Of a stretch of DNA of 64,000 nt, positions 25,623 through 35,003 are shown one piece after another (within the stretch, counting starts at the first letter, position 1; each line of letters starts with the position of its first letter). Origin of the DNA: [Zimmermannella] faecalis ATCC 13722 (GTDB lineage Bacteria > Actinomycetota > Actinomycetes > Actinomycetales > Microbacteriaceae); the NCBI RefSeq assembly GCF_000381765.1, contig NZ_KB907075.1, positions 278,877 to 342,876 on the forward strand, read 5' to 3'. The notes beneath the pieces are model-generated. The model did not search any database and had not been told where the DNA came from. It saw only the letters and a program-made list of their open reading frames with translations. A program made the translations under genes and the position numbers.

Positions 25623-26890
25623 TGGCACAGAAGAAGCGCAGTGGCCTGGGCCGCGGCCTCAGCGCACTGATCCCCTCGGGCACGACCACCGAAGATCGAG
25701 ACATCGACGTCTTCTTCAACGGCTCGGCGCCCTCCGGTCGGCAGGCAGCCGGCGTCGCGACTGCAGAGGCACCGGCTGAAGTCGAGGCAGTCGAGGTTGA
25801 GACTATCGAAACCCAGACTCCCGAGACCCAAGCCGACGAGCCCGCAGCCCCCGCAAAGAAGCAGACGAAGCCAACTGCGGCGAAGAGCACTCGCACGACC
25901 TCGAAGTCGCGCAGCACATCGAAGTCGAACGATGTGGAACCTGCTGCATCGACTGCGGACGATGCAGTGAGCGATGCATCGACCAACATCGATGTGGCGA
26001 CCGAGGAAGCCACCGAGGACACCGCCGAACCCGAGCTGCTGCCCGTGCCGGGCGCGACGCTCCGCACGCTCGACCCCTCGCGTATCGTGCCGAACGCTCG
26101 GCAGCCGCGGCACGAATTCGACCAGGACGCGCTCGACGAGCTCATCATCTCGGTGCGCGAATTCGGCGTGCTCCAGCCGATCGTGGTGCGTCCGCTGCCC
26201 GCCGGCGACCCGCGCGCGGTGGACGGCGACTTCGAGCTCATCATGGGCGAGCGCCGCCTGCGCGCGACGAAGGCGGCCCGGCGCGACGAGATCCCCGCGA
26301 TCGTGCGCGAGACCGAAGACGAAGACATGCTGCGCGACGCGCTGCTCGAGAACCTTCACCGCGCCGAGCTCAACCCGCTCGAGGAGGCCTCGGCCTACCG
26401 CCAGCTGCTCGACGACTTCGGCTGCACGCAAGACGAGCTCGCCGAGCGCATCGGCCGCTCGCGCCCGCGCATCTCAAACACGCTGCGCCTGCTCAACCTG
26501 CCGGTCGACGTGCAGCGCCGCGTCGCGGCAGGAGTGCTGAGCGCCGGCCACGCCCGCGCGGTGCTCTCGGTGGGGGAGCCCGCCGCCATGACGCAGCTCG
26601 CCGACAAGATCGTGAACGAGGGCCTCTCGGTGCGCGAGTCGGAGACCGCGGCCGCGACCCTCGCGACCCGTGCCGGCCGCGCCGAGCGCCCGACCCGCAA
26701 GGATGCGCCGGCCGGCTCCGACTCGCTCGCGGCGCACCTCGAAGAGGTCGGGGAACGCCTCGGCGACCGCCTCAACACGCGCGTCAAGGTGGTGCTGCGC
26801 AAGACGAAGGGCACGATCACAATCGACTTCGCGTCGATGGCCGACCTGACGCGCATCCTCGAGGACCTCGGCGAGGACGAGGCCGAGTAG
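25622..26890 (+). CDS. parB: chromosome partitioning protein ParB (parS-binding CTPase)
   Basis: A 422-residue CTP-dependent DNA clamp. Residues 1-18 hold the ParA-interacting motif GLGRGLSALIP. Residues 20-145 are a long disordered linker rich in A, E, T and K. The CTPase domain follows (LDPSRIVPNARQPR near 150, GERRLRA at 209-215, ENLHRAELNP at 243-252), then a helix-turn-helix (about 265-295) and the C-terminal dimer domain. The linker is much longer than the usual 20-50 residues. The massive parS array lies just upstream, so this protein is its reader. Confidence 0.96.
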   Translation: MAQKKRSGLGRGLSALIPSGTTTEDRDIDVFFNGSAPSGRQAAGVATAEAPAEVEAVEVETIETQTPETQADEPAAPAKKQTKPTAAKSTRTTSKSRSTSKSNDVEPAASTADDAVSDASTNIDVATEEATEDTAEPELLPVPGATLRTLDPSRIVPNARQPRHEFDQDALDELIISVREFGVLQPIVVRPLPAGDPRAVDGDFELIMGERRLRATKAARRDEIPAIVRETEDEDMLRDALLENLHRAELNPLEEASAYRQLLDDFGCTQDELAERIGRSRPRISNTLRLLNLPVDVQRRVAAGVLSAGHARAVLSVGEPAAMTQLADKIVNEGLSVRESETAAATLATRAGRAERPTRKDAPAGSDSLAAHLEEVGERLGDRLNTRVKVVLRKTKGTITIDFASMADLTRILEDLGEDEAE

Positions 26891-26918
26891 CGCCGGCGGA
26901 GTAAAAGCGCGAGTAGGC

Positions 26919-27911
26919 CTACGCCTCGGCGACCGTCTCGACGCTCGTGCGCGCCCCGCGGTTCGCGGCGTGCGTCGCGAGCTTCGCGTATACCTCGGGC
27001 ACCTCGAGCCCGGCGGCCTCGAGCGCCAACGGCACGAGCGAGGTCTCGGTCATGCCGGGAATCGGGTCGGCCTCGAGGAACCAGGGCGTGCCGTCCTCGT
27101 CAACGATGAAGTCGATGCGCGCGAGGTCGGCGAGGCCGATCGCCTCGTACGCGAGCAGCGCCTGCTCGGCGACCCGCTCGGCGACGTCTTCGGCGAGGCG
27201 GGCGGGCGCGTAGAACGTCGTCTCGCCCGCGTTGTAGCGCGCCGCGTAGTCATAGACGCCACCGCGAGGCTCCACCTCGACGGCGGGCACCGTGAAGGGG
27301 CCGTCGCCGTGGTCGAGCACGCCGACGGTCACCTCGGTGCCGATGACGCGCTTCTCGATGAGCACCGAGTCGCCGTAGGTGAATGCGGTGACGAGCGCGC
27401 GCCCGAACTCCGAGATGTCGTTCACGAACGACACGCCCTGGGCCGAGCCGCCCTCGGTGGGCTTCACGACGGCCGGGAAGTCCACCCCAAGCGCGATCGC
27501 CTGAATGACGCTCGTCGCCCCGAGCTCACGGAACGTCTCGTTCGGCAGCACGATCGACTGCGGCGTCGTGAGCCCGGCGCGCTTCGCGATAGCCTTCGCG
27601 GTCGCCTTGTTCCAGGCGAGCTTCGCGGCGGTCGGGCGGGCGCCGACGTAGGGCAGCCCCACGGCGCGCAGCAGCGAGTAGAGCGCGCCGTTCTCACCCG
27701 AGGCGCCGTGCAGCAGGGGCCAGACGACGTCTATGTCTTCGCGGTGCTCGAGCAGCCACGGCAGCAGCTGCTGGTCGGGCTCGCGCACCGTGACGTTCGC
27801 GCCGGCGCGGGTGAGCGCATCCGCCACCCGTCGGCCCGAGCGCAGCGAAACGTCGCGTTCGTGCGAGATTCCGCCCGAGAGAATCACGACGTGTTGTCCC
27901 TGAATGGTCAT
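26919..27911 (-). CDS. ddl: D-alanine--D-alanine ligase
   Basis: A 330-residue ATP-grasp enzyme that joins two D-alanines for peptidoglycan. Visible motifs are HVVILSGGISHERDVSLRSG at the N-terminus, WPLLHGASGENGALYSLLR, VVKPTEGGSAQGVSFV (glycine-rich ATP loop) and ARIDFIVDEDGTPWFLEADP with the metal ligands. I chose the ATG at 27911 because AAGGAG lies upstream; a frame from 28007 would add 32 unconserved residues overlapping the upstream gene. It converges with parB, 28 bases apart. It is 31 bases downstream of the aminotransferase, probably one transcript. Confidence 0.9.
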   Translation of the reverse strand: MTIQGQHVVILSGGISHERDVSLRSGRRVADALTRAGANVTVREPDQQLLPWLLEHREDIDVVWPLLHGASGENGALYSLLRAVGLPYVGARPTAAKLAWNKATAKAIAKRAGLTTPQSIVLPNETFRELGATSVIQAIALGVDFPAVVKPTEGGSAQGVSFVNDISEFGRALVTAFTYGDSVLIEKRVIGTEVTVGVLDHGDGPFTVPAVEVEPRGGVYDYAARYNAGETTFYAPARLAEDVAERVAEQALLAYEAIGLADLARIDFIVDEDGTPWFLEADPIPGMTETSLVPLALEAAGLEVPEVYAKLATHAANRGARTSVETVAEA

Positions 27912-27942
27912 CCGGATGCTCCTTGCCGGTTCGAGCGAATGG

Positions 27943-29265
27943 CTACTGCAGGTCGGGCGGGGCCGACGAGAAACGGTGGTCGATTTCGCGGGTGCCGGTG
28001 ACGTCACCGAACGTCTCGAGCAGCTCGAGTTCGTTGTTGATGACGTTCGCGAGTCGGCGCACGCCGAGGCGGATGCGTTCGGGCTCGGGCAGCGAGAACG
28101 AGAGGCGGATCTTGTCGCGGCCGCGGCCGTCGGCGTAGAAGCCGGTGCCGGGCGTGTACGCGACGAGTTCGGTCGTGGCGCGCGGCAGCATCTGCTTCGA
28201 GTCGAGGCCCGGTGGCAGCTGCACCCAGGTGAAGAAGCCGCCCTGCGGGGTGGTCCAGCTCAGCTGCGGCAGGTATTCCTCGAGGGCGCGCAGCATCGCG
28301 TCGCGGCGGTCGCGGTAGATGCCGCGGAACGTGTCGATCTGTGCCCGCCAGTCGGTCGTCTCGAGGTACTCGGTGACGAGCCACTGGTTGAAGGTCGAGG
28401 GCGAGAGAATCGACGACTCGACGGCGAGGATGAGCTTCTCGCGAATGCCGTGGGGCGCGATGACGTAGCCGACGCGCACGCCGGGCGAGAGGATCTTCGA
28501 GAACGAGCCGAGGTAGAGCACGTTGTCGGCATCGAGCGAACGGATGGCGTCGGGCGCCGGCTCGTCGAAGTAGAGCAGCCCGTACGGGTTGTCTTCGACG
28601 ATGAGCACTCCCTCGCGCACGCAGAGGTCGAGCACCTCGCGGCGGCGCGACATCGGCATGGTGACGCCGGTGGGGTTGTTGTAGTTCGGCACGGTGTAGA
28701 GGAACTTCACCTTGCGTCCCTCGGCGCGGGCGGCGTGAATCGCGGCCTCGAGGGCGGCGATGTCGAGGCCGTCGTCGTCCATCTCGACGTGGCGGACGTC
28801 GGCCTCGTACGACTTGAAGGTGCCGAGCGCCCCGACATAGGTGGGCGACTCGACGAGAATGACATCGCCCGGGTCGATGAAGAGCTTCGTGATGAGGTCG
28901 ATCGCGTGCTGCGAGCCGGTGGTGGTGACGACGTCATCGGCGCTGACGCCGGTGATGCCCTCGATGGCGATGAGGTCGAGGATGCGCTCGCGCAGCTGCA
29001 CGATGCCCTGGCCGCCGCCGTACTGGAGCGCGTCGGCGCCGTGTTCTGCGAGCATCCGCTCAAAGGCTGCGCGAATGAGGTCTTCGGGCAGGGCGGAGAC
29101 GAACGGCGAGCCGCCGGCGAGCGAGACAACCTCGGGGCGGGAGGCGACGGCGAAGAGTGCGCGCACCTCGCTCACGGTGAGGCCGGCGGTGCGCCGGGCG
29201 TAGTTCGCGTACCAGGGGTCGAGATTTCGGCCGCCGGTTGCCGGGGGGTGATTCTTCGCTGCCAC
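27943..29265 (-). CDS. PLP-dependent aminotransferase, fold type I
   Basis: A 440-residue class I/II aminotransferase related to the enzymatic half of MocR and to LysN/2-aminoadipate transaminases. The PLP lysine lies in GSFSKILSPGVRVGY. Other motifs are YGGGQGIVQLRERI, TTTGSQHAIDLITKL and YTVPNYNNPTGV with the conserved Asn. The substrate is not clear from sequence. No DNA-binding domain is attached. It is in line with ddl and could feed it or simply share a transcript. Confidence 0.85.
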   Translation of the reverse strand: MAAKNHPPATGGRNLDPWYANYARRTAGLTVSEVRALFAVASRPEVVSLAGGSPFVSALPEDLIRAAFERMLAEHGADALQYGGGQGIVQLRERILDLIAIEGITGVSADDVVTTTGSQHAIDLITKLFIDPGDVILVESPTYVGALGTFKSYEADVRHVEMDDDGLDIAALEAAIHAARAEGRKVKFLYTVPNYNNPTGVTMPMSRRREVLDLCVREGVLIVEDNPYGLLYFDEPAPDAIRSLDADNVLYLGSFSKILSPGVRVGYVIAPHGIREKLILAVESSILSPSTFNQWLVTEYLETTDWRAQIDTFRGIYRDRRDAMLRALEEYLPQLSWTTPQGGFFTWVQLPPGLDSKQMLPRATTELVAYTPGTGFYADGRGRDKIRLSFSLPEPERIRLGVRRLANVINNELELLETFGDVTGTREIDHRFSSAPPDLQ

Positions 29266-29301
29266 GTCGATCCTTCTGCGCTAGGTCGAAAGGCCAGTGT
29301 A

Positions 29302-29328
29302 CGCCCGGGCCTCACGTTGGCCCGGGCG
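29302..29328 (-). terminator. hairpin downstream of trxA
   Basis: A perfect ten-base stem, CGCCCGGGCC (29302-29311) and GGCCCGGGCG (29319-29328), with a seven-base loop, 20 bases past the trxA stop. There is no T tract, so termination may be inefficient. Confidence 0.45.
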
Positions 29329-29347
29329 CGGCACACCCGCAAACTGG

Positions 29348-29665
29348 CTAGTCGAGCAGGCCCGCGAAGTCCTTCTCGAGCACGCCCTTGGGGCGTGCGC
29401 CGACGACCTCGGCCTTGACCTCGCCGCCCTTGAAGACCTTGATCGCGGGGATCGAGGCGACGCGGTACTGCATCGCGAGGTCTTGTTCGGTGTCGACGTC
29501 GACCTTCACGAGCTTGACGTTCGGGTGTTCCTCGACGAGCTGGTCGAGCACGGGCGCGACCTGGCGGCAGGGGCCGCACCACGCGGCCCAGAAGTCGACG
29601 ATGACGGTCTGCTCGGAGTCGAGCACCTCGGTCTGGAAGTTGGCGCTGGTGCCGTTGGTGGCCAT
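29348..29665 (-). CDS. trxA: thioredoxin
   Basis: A 105-residue cytoplasmic disulfide reductase. The active site is WAAWCGPC with Cys30 and Cys33. Typical surrounding motifs are VIVDFWA, APVLDQLVEEHP, VKVDVDTEQDLA and IPAIKVFKGGE. The gene is 35 bases downstream of trxB, so the thioredoxin and its reductase are co-expressed. GAAGGAGA precedes the ATG. Confidence 0.97.
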   Translation of the reverse strand: MATNGTSANFQTEVLDSEQTVIVDFWAAWCGPCRQVAPVLDQLVEEHPNVKLVKVDVDTEQDLAMQYRVASIPAIKVFKGGEVKAEVVGARPKGVLEKDFAGLLD

Positions 29666-29700
29666 GGGTTCTCCTTCAGCGATTCGGGTGGATGCGCGGC

Positions 29701-30681
29701 CTAGTTGGCCGCGTCGGCGGGCTCGGCGGCGTCGACGCGGGCGAGGAGCTCGGCGGGCAGGCCCGCGATGTAGGCCTCGGCGTCGAGCGCGGCGGTGCAG
29801 CCGCTGCCGGCGGCGGTGATTGCCTGCCGGTAGTGGTCGTCGATGACGTCGCCGGCGGCGAACACGCCGGCGACCGAGGTGCGCGAGCTGCGGCCGTCGA
29901 CGGCGATGACGCCCTTGTCGGTGAGCTCGAGCTTGCCGCGCACGAGGTCGGTGCGGGGGTCGTTGCCGATTGCGACGAACACGCCGGTGACGTCGAGCTG
30001 CGACTCCTCACCGGTCTGGGTGTCGCGCAGACGCAGGCCCGAGACGGTCTGCTCGCCGATGAACTCCTCGACGGCCTTGAACGGCAGCCAGTCGATCTTC
30101 TCGTTCGCGCGGGCGCGCTCGAGCATGATGTTGGATGCGCGGAAGTTGTCGGAGCGGTGGATGATCGTGACGCGGTCGGCGAAGCGCGTGAGGAACGTCG
30201 CCTCTTCCATCGCCGAGTCGCCGCCGCCGACGACGGCGATGTGCTGTTCCTTGAAGAACGCGCCGTCGCAGGTGGCACACCACGAGATGCCGCGGCCGGC
30301 GAGGCGGTCTTCGCTTTCGAGGCCGAGGCGGCGGTAGGCGGAGCCGGTCGAGATGATCACGGCGAGGGCGTCGAACTCGCCCGAGTAGGCGGTGGTGATG
30401 TGCTTCACGTCGCCGTCGAGGTCGAGCTCGGTGACGTCGTCGTAGACGAGTTCGGTGCCGAAGCGTTCGGCCTGCTGCTGGAGCTTCGTCATGAGGTCGG
30501 GGCCGAGCACGCCGTCGGGGAAGCCGGGGAAGTTCTCGACGTCGGTGGTGTTCATGAGTTCGCCACCGACCTCGACGGCCGAGGTGAACATGACGGGCTT
30601 GAGGCCGGCTCGGGCGACGTAGATCGCGGCCGTGTAGCCGGCGGGTCCGCTGCCGATAATCGCGACGTTTCGCGTGCTCAT
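29701..30681 (-). CDS. trxB: thioredoxin-disulfide reductase
   Basis: A 326-residue flavoenzyme that passes electrons from NADPH to thioredoxin. The FAD motif is IGSGPAGYTAA (9-19), the redox pair is CATC (135-138) and the NADPH motif is VVGGGDSAMEE (150-160). A final FAD-binding GVFAAGDVIDDHYRQ is present. AAGGAGCC precedes the ATG. It lies upstream of trxA in the same operon. Confidence 0.97.
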   Translation of the reverse strand: MSTRNVAIIGSGPAGYTAAIYVARAGLKPVMFTSAVEVGGELMNTTDVENFPGFPDGVLGPDLMTKLQQQAERFGTELVYDDVTELDLDGDVKHITTAYSGEFDALAVIISTGSAYRRLGLESEDRLAGRGISWCATCDGAFFKEQHIAVVGGGDSAMEEATFLTRFADRVTIIHRSDNFRASNIMLERARANEKIDWLPFKAVEEFIGEQTVSGLRLRDTQTGEESQLDVTGVFVAIGNDPRTDLVRGKLELTDKGVIAVDGRSSRTSVAGVFAAGDVIDDHYRQAITAAGSGCTAALDAEAYIAGLPAELLARVDAAEPADAAN

Positions 30682-30806
30682 GTGGCTCCTTGGTGGTGGA
30701 AGGGCTCGGAAAATTCTCTGGCTGGGCGCCTATTCAGCTGAACGCGTTGGGCACGCAGATATTCCATTGTGCGCGCTGTGGCTGCGCGTGGGCGAGTGGC
30801 TGGCCG

Positions 30807-32708
30807 CTAGATGAGCGGCTCGTCGTCGCGCTCGACCCGGCGCTCGTACTCTTCGCGGCGCATCCGTGCCTCGTATTCGCGCAGTTCGCGGCGCGAGGGG
30901 AGCGAGCGGGTGGTGTTGCGCAGGGCCGACTGCACGAGTTCGGCCTCGGGCGATGCCTGCGAAGTTGAGGCGACGGCGGCGCTCGGGTCGGCCTGCACCT
31001 CTTCGAGCAGCGTGCCGTGCTCTTCGGCGAACTTCTCGGCGCCGGCGGCGCGGCGGGCGTGGCGGTGGAGTTCGGCGGAGTGGCGGCCGCGGGTGCCGTC
31101 GATGCGGCGGATGAGCGGGCCGGCGAACGTCTCGAGCTCGGGGAGGCGCCAGAGCAGCGCGCCGCCGAAGTAGACGGCGGCCATCGAGAATCCGGCGACG
31201 GCGCAGGTGACGAGCGCGTGGAAGATGCCGCCGCGGGCGTAGCCACCCGTCGTGTATCCGCCCATGGCCCACATGAGGGCGATGCCGACGATGGCTGCGG
31301 GCACCATGAGCACGAAGAACTTCGCGGTCGAGATGGCGATCGAACGCCCCTCGATCGAGCCGAGGCGGCGGCGCAGCACGAACGACTGCAGCACGAACCG
31401 GCAGCACGTGATGAACGACTGCACGAGCACGAGCGAGACGACGATGTGTTCGATCGGCACGAGCCAGGCGACGAGGCCGATGAGCGCGAGCTGCACGGGC
31501 GACGTGTACGCGTAGAGGAGGAACACGCTCTTCGTGTCTTCGAACGCGTAGAACACGCGTTGCACGTAGTAGAGCAGCGAGTACGCGAGCAGGCCGATGA
31601 GCGCGGCCGACAGCACGAGGGCGAGCGCCTCGAGGCCCGCCTCGTTCGCGTCGAAGATGCGCGCGAAGGCGGGGGAAATGATGATGAGCGAGGCCGCACA
31701 GAACACCATGAACAGCGAGATCGAGCGGGCGCCGCGAGAGAAGTCTTCGACGACCGAGTCGGTGTCGTGCGCGGCGGCCTTCTTGCTCAGCGACGTGAAC
31801 ATTGTCGTCGTGAGCGAGACCGTGATGATCGAGTGCGGCAGCATGAAGATCATCCACGCGTTTTGCAGCGCGGCGAGCGACGCCGCGGTTCCGAACGCGA
31901 CGTTCGCGCCGAGGGTCTCGATCCAGCCCGTGAGCTGCACGATGATGAGCACACCGAACGACCAGCCGGCGAGCTTGCCGATGCGGCCGAGGCCGGTGCC
32001 GCGGAAGTGGAAGTCGGGGCGGTACGCGAAGCCGGCGCGCTTGAGGAAGAAGAACAGCACGACGGCCTGCACGACGACGCCGAGGGTCGTGCCGCCGCCG
32101 AGCAGGGCGATCATGCCGGGCGTCCAGTCTTCGATCACTCGCGAGCCGGTCGCGTCGGCGCCGAACACGACGCCGAACAGCGCGAGCACGCCGATCGCGA
32201 TGATGTTGTTCAGCGCGGGCGCCCAGGCGAAGGGCGCGAAGATCGAGCGGGCGTTGAGGATCTCGGAGAGCACGGCGTAGAGGCCGTAGAAGAAGACCTG
32301 CGGTATGCACCAGTACGCGAACGCGATGACGAGCCCGAGCTGCTCGGGCGTGAGCGTGATGCCGTAGATCCAGGCGAGCACGGGCGCGCCAATGGTGAGG
32401 ATGATCGTGAGGCCGGCGAGCGCCGAGATCGCGAGGGTGAGCAGCCGGTTGACGTAGACGCGCCCGCCGTCTTCGCGTTTCGTCGCGCGAATGATCTGCG
32501 GCACGAGCACGGCGTTGAGCAGGCCGCCCGAGATGAGCGCGTAGACGTTCGAGGGCAGCGAGTTCGCGTTCGCGAACGCGTCGGCCGAGGCTGACCCGAC
32601 GAGGCCGATCGTGCCCGCGAGCACGATCGCCTTGACGAACCCGAGCACGCGCGAAACGAGCGTGCCCGAGGCGAGAATCAGGCTGGTGCGGCCGAGCGAT
32701 GCTGCCAT
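30807..32708 (-). CDS. murJ: lipid II flippase MurJ (MviN)
   Basis: A 633-residue MATE-like membrane protein with about 14 helices, which moves lipid II across the membrane for cell-wall synthesis. It begins MAASLGRTSLILASGTLVSRVLGFVK (start shown in part), the family's first helix. The last 120 residues are cytoplasmic, charged and rich in E and R, a common actinobacterial extension. It lies 16 bases downstream of the DUF6049 gene, the usual neighbour, and upstream of trxB. Confidence 0.93.
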   Translation of the reverse strand: MAASLGRTSLILASGTLVSRVLGFVKAIVLAGTIGLVGSASADAFANANSLPSNVYALISGGLLNAVLVPQIIRATKREDGGRVYVNRLLTLAISALAGLTIILTIGAPVLAWIYGITLTPEQLGLVIAFAYWCIPQVFFYGLYAVLSEILNARSIFAPFAWAPALNNIIAIGVLALFGVVFGADATGSRVIEDWTPGMIALLGGGTTLGVVVQAVVLFFFLKRAGFAYRPDFHFRGTGLGRIGKLAGWSFGVLIIVQLTGWIETLGANVAFGTAASLAALQNAWMIFMLPHSIITVSLTTTMFTSLSKKAAAHDTDSVVEDFSRGARSISLFMVFCAASLIIISPAFARIFDANEAGLEALALVLSAALIGLLAYSLLYYVQRVFYAFEDTKSVFLLYAYTSPVQLALIGLVAWLVPIEHIVVSLVLVQSFITCCRFVLQSFVLRRRLGSIEGRSIAISTAKFFVLMVPAAIVGIALMWAMGGYTTGGYARGGIFHALVTCAVAGFSMAAVYFGGALLWRLPELETFAGPLIRRIDGTRGRHSAELHRHARRAAGAEKFAEEHGTLLEEVQADPSAAVASTSQASPEAELVQSALRNTTRSLPSRRELREYEARMRREEYERRVERDDEPLI

Positions 32709-32724
32709 GCTGTCGTGGTACCGC

Positions 32725-34935
32725 CTACGTTGTCGGGGAGTCTGGGGTTACGGGTTTTGGCGCCGCGGAGTCTGGGGTTGCGGGCTCTGGAACGGTACCC
32801 GATTCCCGGTGGCGGCGGCGGCGGAGCATGCGCCACGTGCCGAAGCCGATGAGGGCGGCCACGAGCACGAAGCCGAGCACGATGGCGATGTTTTCCATGT
32901 CGGCGTGCACGTTCACGACGAAGCTGCCGGTGCTCGGGAGCTGCACCGCGTCGCCCGCCCACAGGGTGATGCTGAGCCCGCTCGTGCCGTTCGCGATCGC
33001 CTCGACGGGGATCTGGGCGCGCGCGGCAGAGTTCGGCTCGACGGTGACCGTGGTCGACGAGTTCACGCGCAGGTGCCCGGTCGTCGCGCGGGCCTCGACC
33101 CGCACCGTGACGGTGCGGTTGGTCGTGTTCTCGATGAACACGGGCACCGACGACTCGTGGCCGATGAGCTGCACCTCGCTGCCGGGCTCGACCGTGATGC
33201 CGTTCAGGGCGCCGGTCGCGAACGAGCTGTAGGCCGAGACCGATTCCTGGAAGGTTCCGGCCTCGATCACCTGGTTGCTGATCGCCTTGAAGAGGTTGAC
33301 GCGCAGCTGCTCGCGCACGTCGTCGGGGTTGTCGTAGAGGTCGACGAGGGTGAGGCCCGATTCCTCCTGCTGCAGCAGCTGGTCGAACCGCTGCAGCGTC
33401 GAGTCTGAGAAGCCGCCGGTCGCGGCGGCGACCTCGCCGAGGTCGGCGGGGTTGGTGGCCTCGGCCGGCGGGGCGGTCACCTCGGCGACGCCCGCCCCCT
33501 CGAGGGTTGCGACGAGGTCGGCGTATGCCGAGGCGTCGGGCGCCGAGCGCGGCAGGGTGATCGTCACGGTCGCGGCCTCGTCGCCCATGAGCAGCGCGAG
33601 TTCGGCGGTGAGCTTGCCGATCGCGGCGTTGCGTTCGGCGTCGCTCGTGGCCTCGAGGGCGTCGGCGGCGAGCGTGCTCAGCCGGTTCGAGACGACGAGC
33701 GCCTCGCCGTCGCCGAGGCGCTGCTGCGTGCCGCTTGCGGCGCTCCAGTCGGTCGCGTCGTCGACCTGCGCCGAGTCGAGCACCACGGTCGCGTTGCTCG
33801 CGAGCCCGGCGACGTCGGCCTCGGTCGTCGCGAGCGGCCAGACGAGGTCGCCGCGGGTGTAGTCGAAGGCGGTGAGCGCCTCTACGCTCGTCGGGTCGAC
33901 GGGCTCGTCGCTCGCGGGGTCGGTGGCCTCGGGTGTCGCGGTGCCGGATGCGGAGGGCGTCGGCGACTCGTCGGGCTCGGGCTCCGGGGGTTCCGGGAAG
34001 TCGTGCTTGCGTGTCTCGAAGTCGAAGCTGTCGATCGTGAGGGGCGCATCCTCGCCCCCGAGCTCGAGCAGTGCGGCGTTCGCGTCGGCGAACTCGAGGG
34101 GGAAGCTCGGGTTCTCGAGCGACTCGAGGCGCTCGAGCCAGTCGGTCGCGTTCTGCGGGGCGTCGACGCCGAGCGCCCGAATCGAGACGAGTACGCGGGG
34201 GTCGATCGCGAGCGTCGCATCCGTGCCCTCGACCGCGTCGAGCAGCTGCGTGAGTTCGCCGTCGTCGGCCGTGAGCGCGTCGAGTTCGGTGGCGGTGAGC
34301 AGCGGGTTGTCGCCGAGGGGCGCCGTGACGGGCACGATCGTCGTGAGCGCGACGGGCGCGGATGCCGTCTCGCCCGGTAGCAGCACGGTCGCGCGGCCCT
34401 CGGCCACCTCGTCGTCGACCCGGTACTGCGCCGCGATGCCGTGCAGCTGTGACTGCAGGGCCTCGGTCGTGTCGACCTCGAGCTCGGTCGCGAAGCGCAC
34501 CTCGGCGGATTCGCCAGCGGCGATCTCGCCCGTCGAGACCTCGGCGACGACGACGTCGTCACCCGGCGCGTCGGGGGCGTAGGTCGCGGCGAGCCAGGCG
34601 TCGTGGGCGCTCGCCGTCGTGAGGATCTCGTCGTCAACCGCGACCTGCACGTCGCCGGCCCCGAGCGCGTCGTCGGTGCCGTTCGTGATGACGACGGTGC
34701 CCGACACTTCGAGCGTGCCGTCGGCTGCGATGTCGGTCGCGGCGGCGTCGACGCTGAGCGGATCGGTCGTGATCTCGGCCGTCACCGCGCCGTCGACCGG
34801 CTCGGCAAACGTCGAGGCGTCGGCGCTCGCGGCGGGGATAAGCGTGGGCCCGGCGGCGAGCGCGATCGTCGCCAGCACACCCGAGCCGAGCCGCGCGAAC
34901 GACCGGTTCGAGACGTTCCGGGCGGCTACGAACAT
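32725..34935 (-). CDS. DUF6049 family secreted, membrane-anchored protein
   Basis: A 736-residue protein. Residues 1-38 form a signal peptide (SGVLATIALAAGPTLIPAASA). A large extracytoplasmic part with beta-rich repeats follows (residues 40-690), and one membrane helix near 695-715 (IAIVLGFVLVAALIGFGTW) precedes a basic RRRRHR patch and a P/T/D tail. This architecture and its place before murJ match DUF6049, a conserved actinobacterial family of unknown function. A role in envelope assembly with MurJ is inferred from gene position alone. A Ser/Pro/Thr/Glu-rich insertion lies near 300-340. Confidence 0.82.
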   Translation of the reverse strand: MFVAARNVSNRSFARLGSGVLATIALAAGPTLIPAASADASTFAEPVDGAVTAEITTDPLSVDAAATDIAADGTLEVSGTVVITNGTDDALGAGDVQVAVDDEILTTASAHDAWLAATYAPDAPGDDVVVAEVSTGEIAAGESAEVRFATELEVDTTEALQSQLHGIAAQYRVDDEVAEGRATVLLPGETASAPVALTTIVPVTAPLGDNPLLTATELDALTADDGELTQLLDAVEGTDATLAIDPRVLVSIRALGVDAPQNATDWLERLESLENPSFPLEFADANAALLELGGEDAPLTIDSFDFETRKHDFPEPPEPEPDESPTPSASGTATPEATDPASDEPVDPTSVEALTAFDYTRGDLVWPLATTEADVAGLASNATVVLDSAQVDDATDWSAASGTQQRLGDGEALVVSNRLSTLAADALEATSDAERNAAIGKLTAELALLMGDEAATVTITLPRSAPDASAYADLVATLEGAGVAEVTAPPAEATNPADLGEVAAATGGFSDSTLQRFDQLLQQEESGLTLVDLYDNPDDVREQLRVNLFKAISNQVIEAGTFQESVSAYSSFATGALNGITVEPGSEVQLIGHESSVPVFIENTTNRTVTVRVEARATTGHLRVNSSTTVTVEPNSAARAQIPVEAIANGTSGLSITLWAGDAVQLPSTGSFVVNVHADMENIAIVLGFVLVAALIGFGTWRMLRRRRHRESGTVPEPATPDSAAPKPVTPDSPTT

Positions 34936-34941
34936 GGCGAT

Positions 34942-34947
34942 AGTTTA
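34942..34947 (-). promoter_or_regulatory. -10 element of the DUF6049 gene (leaderless)
   Basis: Minus-strand TAAACT, six bases before the ATG. With three flanking bases it is the inverted copy of the pcnA -10 box (AGTTTACGA 34942-34950 versus TCGTAAACT 34989-34997). Confidence 0.6.
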
Positions 34948-34991
34948 CGAGCGCACCCGCGAATCGGGGGCCGAGGCGTGCCGCCGCCTCG

Positions 34992-34997
34992 TAAACT
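34992..34997 (+). promoter_or_regulatory. -10 element of pcnA (leaderless)
   Basis: TAAACT six bases before the GTG start at 35004, mirror image of the divergent DUF6049 promoter 45 bases away. Confidence 0.6.
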
Positions 34998-35003
34998 GGG
35001 CCG

